A DNA stretch of 64,000 nt, taken from the NCBI GenBank assembly GCA_037974965.1, contig JBBPFI010000012.1, positions 930,001-994,000 on the forward strand. Direction: 5' to 3'. This document shows positions 57,036 to 64,000 of this stretch, piece by piece. Made by a program: the position numbers and the translations under genes. Within the stretch, counting starts at the first letter, position 1; each line of letters begins with the position of its first letter. The DNA is from Dacryopinax spathularia. Lineage: Eukaryota; Basidiomycota; Dacrymycetes; Dacrymycetales; Dacrymycetaceae. The notes under the pieces are model-generated. The model was not told the DNA's origin. It saw nothing but the letters and a program-made list of their open reading frames with translations, and did not search any database.

Positions 57036-58868
57036 GGAGCCCTGTAATGCCAAAGGGCAACGGGCTTGGGAGAGCGAGCGAGCGGCGGAGAGATAGAAAC
57101 AAGATGAAGTCGTATAGACTCCAAGGCGCGGTATTCGCACTCCTTTAATACCCAAATGGGTCCCATGTGTTTGCCTGCCTGGGGCTTTTTCGGGTGACTC
57201 TTTATGATTGGGCTTACGAGGGCATAGGCCATACGCGCCCGGCCTCCTGAGCGGCGATGGAAAGGGATGAGACCGAGAACACATGGACCGCCGACACGTA
57301 ATAGCACAACCTCATGCATGGCATCCTCTAAGCCCATCCAGATCCACGATCCCGCTATCGCCGCAAGACGTCACGGTATGTCGGAATAAACAGTGCTATA
57401 ACCGCACCTTAGAGCCAGGTTTTCCTTCCTCCTCTGCATCATCGGTAAAACCCAAGTGCTACGCATAGTGGGGTCCTCAAAACCCTCTATACGGGGTCCA
57501 TAGTGGCGGTGTCCCCTATGCTGGTCCCTTGCTTCTATGGAGTTCTGGGCTCTACTATGGGAGTGCTATGGCGAGACCGGATTGCGCCTCCATTCTGGGT
57601 TATGGCCTCGGATTAGACAGAGGCACTTCAACAGAGGTTCCCCTGGCCTGCCAGACCCAGGAGCTGCACTTTGTTAACCCATCTCGTATCATTTTCTCAG
57701 TTGAACGCGTTCGAAGATGAGCATCAGCTGCATTTGCGCGCTTCCGCTGTCTCGTTTCCACGCGCGCTCCTGCCGAGCGCTGCCGGTCGGTGGCTGAGCT
57801 CTTGCCTCCGCGCGACCGCGCGCGCTAGTGTCTGGCAGACCTTCGACTGGACGGTCTGGCGAAGTCCTTACCAGTCCTGGTTCATCCCCTCTAGTCTGCT
57901 ACCTCTCCTGTTCATATCTATCTGTAGTGATCAGCGACTGCACGAGCCTTTATTCCTTCACGACATCGTATCTGTGTGACTGAAGTGTCATTGCTTATCT
58001 GGCTGAGGGGCGCCCCCCGTAACTAAACCGCAGGCGAGTGGGAGCCTACGCACGTGTGAGGCGACGCTAATCAGTATGGTGTAGTGCGTCGTTCCTGCAT
58101 ACTTGGAGGCGGCGTTGGTTTGCGCATCCCTCGATTGCAAAGCATCTCCGAATCCGCCGTTGACTATCGAGTTTGATCTCTCCATTCGCTGTCCTCGATG
58201 GATGGTCCCCTCTACAAGGTTAGCAACTGTTTGTGCATCTTGATCTAGGGCATATGACCGACCTTCCAGACCTTGCAAACGGAGCCCCCGCCGCCGCCCC
58301 TGGAATTCGGGGAAGAAATCGCGTATGATTGTGGGCGCCTCGATCCGTACGTGCTCATTTCGCCAACTGAAGATGGTCTTCCTTCAAACAAGACGAGGAA
58401 CGAGGTCCCCAATTCGCACCCTAGGGGTAACGATCATGGTATGGTCAGTTCTTGGTTCAAAATCAAGTTCTTCTTCTGATCTATATCAGGGTCGCCTGCT
58501 ATAAGCAGTTCTACAGTAAGCTGTCACCTGCAACCCGATTCATCTCAACTGAGTACGGGGAAAGGCTAGTACGCAGGACCGAGGCGAAAGTCCCATGGAC
58601 CGATCCTCCACTACGCGGAGTCCAGAACCACTACTGGGTAGACCTCGCTTTCTGAATAGAAGCGCACTGTCGTCTTTGGAGCCAGCACTCTATGCTAGTT
58701 ATGAGGCGGTCTCTCAATATAGCTCCAAGAGGAAGGAATATTCATCTCACACTAGTCATGCTCAACATGTCTACGAAAACGCTTACGTGACACGGGCTGA
58801 AGTATAGTAACCCCTCTCTCCTCAGTTCTCAGACTTACGCTCTCTCACAACAGAACGAGCACGAGGAA
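57036..58868. other. 1.8-kb stretch with no confident gene
   Basis: Contains a plus-strand frame from about 58273 (FGEEIAYDCGRLDPYVLISP) followed by a good donor near 58440, and a minus-strand frame at 58278-57988 with no ATG start. Either could be part of a small gene but I cannot complete one. The last bases hold the promoter of the first DUF6532 gene. Confidence 0.35.
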
Positions 58869-60266
58869 ATGTGGGAACAAACATTGCCACCCGAACCGAA
58901 ACGACGACGCCTGGCCTTACAAGATCCGGATCATCCCTCAACACCAAACGCGGTGCGATCTCCCGCGGTACCCGGCGCCTACAAGTACCGCCTGGTGCCC
59001 GTGGCAACCTTACCGGTGTATCATCAGGAAAGCTCGCCATCTCGGCCCCCTCTCCCCTCTTCCGAAGTCCCTCTTTCCCAAGAATCTCCGCCTGAACGCG
59101 CTGGTTCATGGCTTATCTGGCCGATTTCGCCGAACGACAAGAAGGCCAAAAATTTGGCAAGCTATCAGCCTGAAATGCGGAACGTACTCGAAATAGCGAT
59201 CAGACAAATTCGGATGTATCTCTTCGTCAAGCATCTATATCCCTGTGCCCCGGAGCTCTCGAAAGCTATTGAATACTGTAGGGTCGAAGCGAATCGGCAG
59301 GCCAAACTGGCAAATCACGATGCACCCGAAATCGACTTCGGCATATATCCTGGGCAGCAAGCTCTGGTGAGTGGCTTTGCCGACGGGCCAAGGTTGCTCC
59401 TAAACTTGATTAGATCAAGCGTACTGTGACTTCGGCGCGCGGTATGCTGAAAACCAAGGCTCTTCAAGTTATCCGTTCAGAATACCAAGATGCCGTCAAA
59501 CTGTCGGATGAGACGATTGCTCTGGAAAATGCTTGGTATACCGCAAGAACGAAGAAAGCGAAGGCAGAGCTCGCCGGGCAGCTGGACTACAGTAGGAACT
59601 TGTCGAAAGAGGCGTTTTCTAACTTGAGGGGCGATCTACACTTCATATATCGTGATTTTGACTATCTTAAGGTGCCCCCTAGTCCCCTTCAACCTCAGTT
59701 TCGATGCTGACGCTTTCAATATAGAAAGACTTCCCTGCGAAGGGACCGTTCCTGCATCCAGCGGTCGCTGAACTCTGTGCAAAGTTGGCGGCGTACATGC
59801 TACCTGGAGATTCCGATGACCCTACAAGGCATCCTGATCTATTCTCCTGTATATCGCCCCGCTTGATCGCTGCTGCCGTAACGGGGGTACTGTGAGCATT
59901 CAGGTCTCTATGGCAGTCCTAACCATGGTAACAGCTCTATCACGGATTCTCGTGTTACGAATCCGGCACTTTCATCATGAAGGACTTCAAGGAAGACGAT
60001 GACGATAATATCACAACTTACGCCGATGTCATTGCACAACTGGAGGATTATGAAGCTAAGAGGCCCGTCGAGTACGAGACAATGAGGCGATCTCTGACGA
60101 AAGAGTACACGTACGTGCTGCGTTGCGCGATGCTTGGGTGTGCTAAGTCGCTTGCAGTGCTCGACTCCTGCGATTGCGACGCCAGGCAACGCTGCCCTCG
60201 GAGACCACGACTGCCACGACTGGCCGCAAGTTTAAGTTGAAATTGGCGGATGATGATTGTAATTAG
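58869..60266 (+). CDS. DUF6532-domain protein, copy 1
   Basis: Five exons (58869-59366, 59414-59671, 59725-59886, 59935-60110, 60158-60266) give 400 residues. A Pro/Ser-rich N-terminus contains a basic cluster (PKRRRLAL) that could be a nuclear localisation signal. From about residue 115 the DUF6532 pattern begins: EIAIRQIRMYLFVKHLYP, then ARGMLKTKALQVI, LRGDLHFIYRDF, FLHPAVAELCAKL, IAAAVTGLYHGFSCYESG and TYADVIAQLEDYEA. The tail is basic (GRKFKLKLADDDCN). DUF6532 is largely confined to Agaricomycetes and its function is unknown. It is co-oriented with a second member starting 720 bases downstream. Confidence 0.78.
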
Positions 60267-60985
60267 AGTGTTTCATTCGTGGGGGCATCAGCGCATGCCA
60301 TGTGTTCGCATGGCCAACCTCCATACTATCTACACACCATCTACTCGGAATTCTTCCCTTTCCCGCTCTGGTATGTAGTAACAAGTAATGATCCTGTAGC
60401 TGGAATCAATAATGAACTTTGTCTACCTGTTCGAGGTTACATACCGTCCCACTTCGAAAACAGCTTGGTTTGTAACCTGGTCGAGCCCGACCTATCCGCT
60501 GCTGACATCGGGTCAAGCCGGTTGCTTGCATCATTGATCTTGATTGGGGCTGCTCCGTGAAGGATAAGTACATTGTCTCGGGATCACTGATGTATGAAAT
60601 TACTGAACTGGATTTTGTTGCAGACAAGTACAAAATCGCATACTGTGTATAAGCCTTACAGCGAGTGGCTGAAACGCTGTACAGCTGCAGACTGCGCCAG
60701 ATGCGGAGGTATTCCGCCAGACTAGCCCAGACTTTGACAGACCCCCACGCCGCTCAATACGGCTGGCTCTTCCGCAAAAGCATCATTCTTCCCGTGCCAG
60801 TGCTGCGTATATCTTGGGCAGACGTTTATAAAGGTACGTCCTCATCGTGCCGAGAATCCTTCCAGCTAATCGTGCTGCCAGCGGACTGTCTTCGCCCGGA
60901 GTATAAAGCACGGATTTCGAAGTGCATCTTTTCCGGCTCTCCGTCTCTCACACCCTCAGATTCTTGACGAAGAGATCGCTCTCAC
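60267..60985. other. Intergenic stretch between the two DUF6532 genes
   Basis: About 720 bases. A plus-strand frame at 60665-60967 is open but has no family feature. It may contain upstream exons of copy 2; otherwise nothing is recognised. Confidence 0.35.
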
Positions 60986-63900
60986 ATGGGGCGTTACAAG
61001 ACATCACGCCAGCAAGACAAGGTTCGGGAGAGGAAGCAGGCTGCAGTCGAGTATCGTGAAAGGAGTGATGAATGGCTGCGAACGGAAGACAACAGTGGTA
61101 TGTCTTCTCTACAGACGCATCCTAAGAGCTGCGCGCTCATTGCCCAAGGCGAAATTAACTCGCCGAACGAGTATGGCTCTGACGAGGAGAGCAGCCCCAC
61201 CGAGGTCGCGAGAGGTCCTGGTACGCATCTGCAGAAGTGCCCACCGACTAGACGGCTGAATTATTCCTAGACTTCTTCGTGTTTGGAGAGATGGATGAGT
61301 CGCCCATGAGACCACCAAGAAAGACGAATCGAGGGCGCCAAGCTTGTGAAGAGGACTGTGAAGAAGACCTGGATGACCAGGGACGCGCTTCGACGCCAAG
61401 GTCAGACGACCGACTGCAGGCACGAAGGAAGAGGCTGCCAAAGTCTCGAAAGGTGCACTGGGACCTGCATAGAGAGCATCATAGCGGATACAGGCAGGAG
61501 GAAAGGGCCGATGTGGGCAATACGAACAAGAACCGTGCGGATATGCGAAACATCTTCGGACGAGGACGACTCGGTCCGAGCAACGCCGAGGACAGCGAGG
61601 AGAGCGACTCGGACAATGACGTTTCTAATAAGGGTCCGCAGAAGTTCAACAGTAGGAACGCGTCGGAAAGGGCCGCATCGCACAACCGTGCTAGGGGGCA
61701 AGAAGACAAAGGTAGGGGTTCCCAGTTCTGCACATTGACGTTCCTCACGACACCGCGCTGTGCAGGAACCACCAAACGAGCAAATCAAGATGGAAGGGCT
61801 GGTCGCCAATGCCGGGGCGAGCGAGGCAGTGAAAACAGAGATGAGTTTGAGAAAATCCAGGTGCGCCGTCTTGCTGTGCGTTATAGTGGTCCTGGATAAC
61901 ACTGACTGCACCCATGACAGTTTGCTGTACGCACACCTGAAACTGTGAGGCACCAGCCCCGCATTAGAGGCCTGGAGAGGCGGAGAACACTTGCCCGAAA
62001 CCAAACGGTTTCGTCCCCCAGGACAGCCAATGGAAAATCTTCCGGGGAGCATCATCGGATGTGTGAACTCTCACCGACTTCCAAGTCTTTGGCCTTCCAC
62101 GCCAACAAGAAGTTTCGTGTCATGATAGCGAACTGCCACGGTTTTCCCAAACCTCTTGTCAGTACGCAATGGGCACGGAAGGCGACCAAGTCATCTAGCC
62201 GGGAGCTTGGTCTGGAAACAGAATACTACGTAAATCGCTTCAAGTCGGATCCGCCGTATGCACGACAACTCCAGGATATTGTAGGTTTATCTAGTAATAG
62301 AATCTCATCAGTATTCTAACATCTCCTTAGATATGCCAACGACAGGCGCAGCTCCGGGGTGAAGTGAAGACAGCTGCTTCCGACTTGCTACTGGAGCATT
62401 ATAAGCTACCCTTCTCGAGGGGAGCTGAAGCCATTGCAAGCGCAATCGAGGACCTAATCGATGAGTCCACGTTCGTATACTCAGATCTTTGGGTGAGTCT
62501 ATTTGCCTTGTATGAGACATAACCGACCCTCTCCAGAGTTCAGAGCCCGTCAAGATCTTCGAGCACCCCATGATCCAAGCCGTGTATACGAGCTCGTTCT
62601 TCAAAGACCGAAGAAGCGATGGAGTCGTCTTTAAAGAGGTTTTTTGCCAAGGCCGGCCGCCCCTCCTTGCCCTCATTGTTACCGCGGTGAGAACTGGTCA
62701 TGGAAATGTGTGGATAATGAGGCTGACCAATCATAGATACATTGTGCTCTCCAGCAGTGGGCAAGCGGAGAGAAGAAAAGCGGAACGGTGCACAAGTTTA
62801 CAGCACAAGTATGGGCACCGATATATGAAGATCATCTATCGAATATCACGGAGTTTTCGGAGGCTTTCCCGAAAAAGTACAAATGGATCATGGACCAACT
62901 GTTCGTGAACAGTCTGTGCGTATATGACGTTTCCATGGCTGCTTGCTCGGAAGCGAGTCGCTCATCGAATGATAGGAAAGCCAGCGGTGCCACCGTTGCC
63001 AAAAACAGAAAGCCTTCCCGCTATGTGGGATCCTTGATTCAAAGACTGAAAGCGCAAGGCGATGAAGCAGAGAGTGAAGACAGCGCTGTCTCACATGATA
63101 CATGCCAACACGCAGATGGAGGCGGCGTACACGGGCAGGATTTGAACCATATGGGAGATCCTCTCGATCGTCTCCATGATAAAGGCCCACTCGGTGAAGA
63201 TGGGTCCGCTGCTTCGGCCCATGCATCAGAAAGCGACAGCGACACCGGGTTACTGAGTGCAAGCAAAGTCCATCACGGCGGACTACATGGCTCGTCCAAT
63301 TCCGTTCTTGACGCAGAGGCGCGGAAGGAGGGCTGGGAAGCGTCGCCGACCTGGTCACCCTTCATCCTTCCAGTGGACACGCTAACCCAAACGAACGCTT
63401 CCGGTCGATCCACGTCGGGATTCGAACAGGCCAGTCTGTCTCCGCAGGCCTGGATTCACAGGATGCGTACTCTGCCTTCGCTCGACATCAACACATCCGC
63501 CGCGGACGTCCAGCATACTCCAGAGACCCCGAGTAGACTGGCACGACTTCCCCTTGCGAACGTGGAGTCTTGTAACACTGATGAAGTCACGGGGAACGAA
63601 CAACTGGCTCGGATGGACCAAGACGAGGGCCGCCGGCCTGATGCTGATGGACGTTTCCCAGGCGATGATCGGCCTGTAAATCCAAGCCTCGGTCAAGGGG
63701 CAAAGGTCATGGTGCAACCTGAAATCTCTCCATCCGTCAACTCCGCAGACCTTGGCGAGCGGCTTCGTAATAGCCTCTTGTCCGATCGGCAAAGCCCACG
63801 ACCGTCTGCCCAAGCGTCGATTCAACCCTCTGCAGAATTCATTCGTCTCAGGAAAATCGATTTTGAGGGTACAACTGCGCCGGATGGTACAATCGTGCGG

Positions 63901-64000
63901 AGCACGCGGCCAATTCAACCTCCGTCCTCTCGAAAGAAGGCAAGCAGACCCAAGCTCCCCAGAGCAACGGAGAACTTGGCAGCTTCGCCGGAACGCGACC
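60986..64000 (+). CDS. Long DUF6532-domain protein, copy 2 (3' end outside window)
   Basis: The first exon (60986-61220, MGRYKTSRQQDKVRERKQ) is joined over intron 61221-61270 to an exon rich in Arg, Glu and Asp (SNAEDSEESDSDNDV). Splicing between about 61700 and 61950 is ambiguous. From about 62060 the DUF6532 core is clear: FRVMIANCHGFPKPLVS, LRGEVKTAASDLLLEHY, IDESTFVYSDLW, KIFEHPMIQAVYTSSFFKD, RSDGVVFKEVF, LALIVTAIHCALQQWASGEK and VWAPIYEDHLSNITEF. Introns in this core are 62281-62330, 62493-62536 and 62687-62736. After the core a disordered Ser/Asp/Gln-rich region stays open to the window end. The long basic-acidic N-terminus and charged tail suggest a nuclear or chromatin-associated protein, which is inference only. 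Confidence 0.75.

Noticed and set aside
57988-58278. Minus-strand frame with a protein-like stretch (DAQTVANLVEGTIHRGQRME)
   Set aside because: No ATG start, no plausible upstream exon and no family; could not be developed into a gene.
63100-63440. tRNA-like T-loop strings (gatttgaacc, gattcgaac)
   Set aside because: They lie within the open DUF6532 reading frame and no acceptor stem or anticodon arm can be drawn around them.

Overview
The window reads as nuclear DNA of a basidiomycete fungus, most likely an Agaricomycete. Genes are dense and lie on both strands. They are cut by very short introns (about 44 to 110 bases, most 46 to 65) with GT..AG ends and a CTGAY branch site close to the 3' end. 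Two protein families typical of Agaricomycetes are present, DUF6532 and the DUF6533 membrane proteins. Exons were joined by hand. For most genes the spliced lengths come out as whole codons, which supports the joins. Nothing was checked against a database.

Region by region. 0-8 kb: small membrane proteins, including a 2.0-2.3 kb tandem direct duplication that carries a single-pass membrane protein; one copy looks damaged at its 5' end. 8-20 kb: an NCS1 nucleobase transporter, two LaeA/UMTA-type methyltransferases, a large Zn2Cys6 transcription factor and a third methyltransferase paralogue, all on the minus strand. 20-24 kb: no gene recognised. 24-39 kb: a UbiA-type membrane prenyltransferase or cyclase, V-ATPase proteolipid c, a cytochrome P450, mitochondrial pyruvate dehydrogenase E2, the exosome subunit CSL4, an HSL-type alpha/beta hydrolase and a HAD-terpene cyclase fusion with a DxDTT motif. 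39-48 kb: a DUF6533 protein, a truncated paralogue of it, PEX11 and fumarase, the last with a separate mitochondrial leader exon.

48.7-57.0 kb holds the most novel part. Five minus-strand genes encode unrecognised small helical proteins of 179-215 residues. All five have exactly two introns, phase 1 then phase 2, and a similar exon plan, and a SGNH esterase sits among them. 58.9-64 kb has two adjacent plus-strand DUF6532 genes, the second running off the window.

Functional links. The UbiA protein, the P450, the HAD-terpene cyclase and perhaps the alpha/beta hydrolase could work in terpenoid biosynthesis, with the methyltransferases, regulator and transporter 5-15 kb away. Housekeeping genes (VMA3, E2, CSL4) lie between them, so this is a hypothesis and not a compact cluster. 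E2 and fumarase serve mitochondrial carbon metabolism, PEX11 peroxisome division and VMA3 vacuolar acidification.
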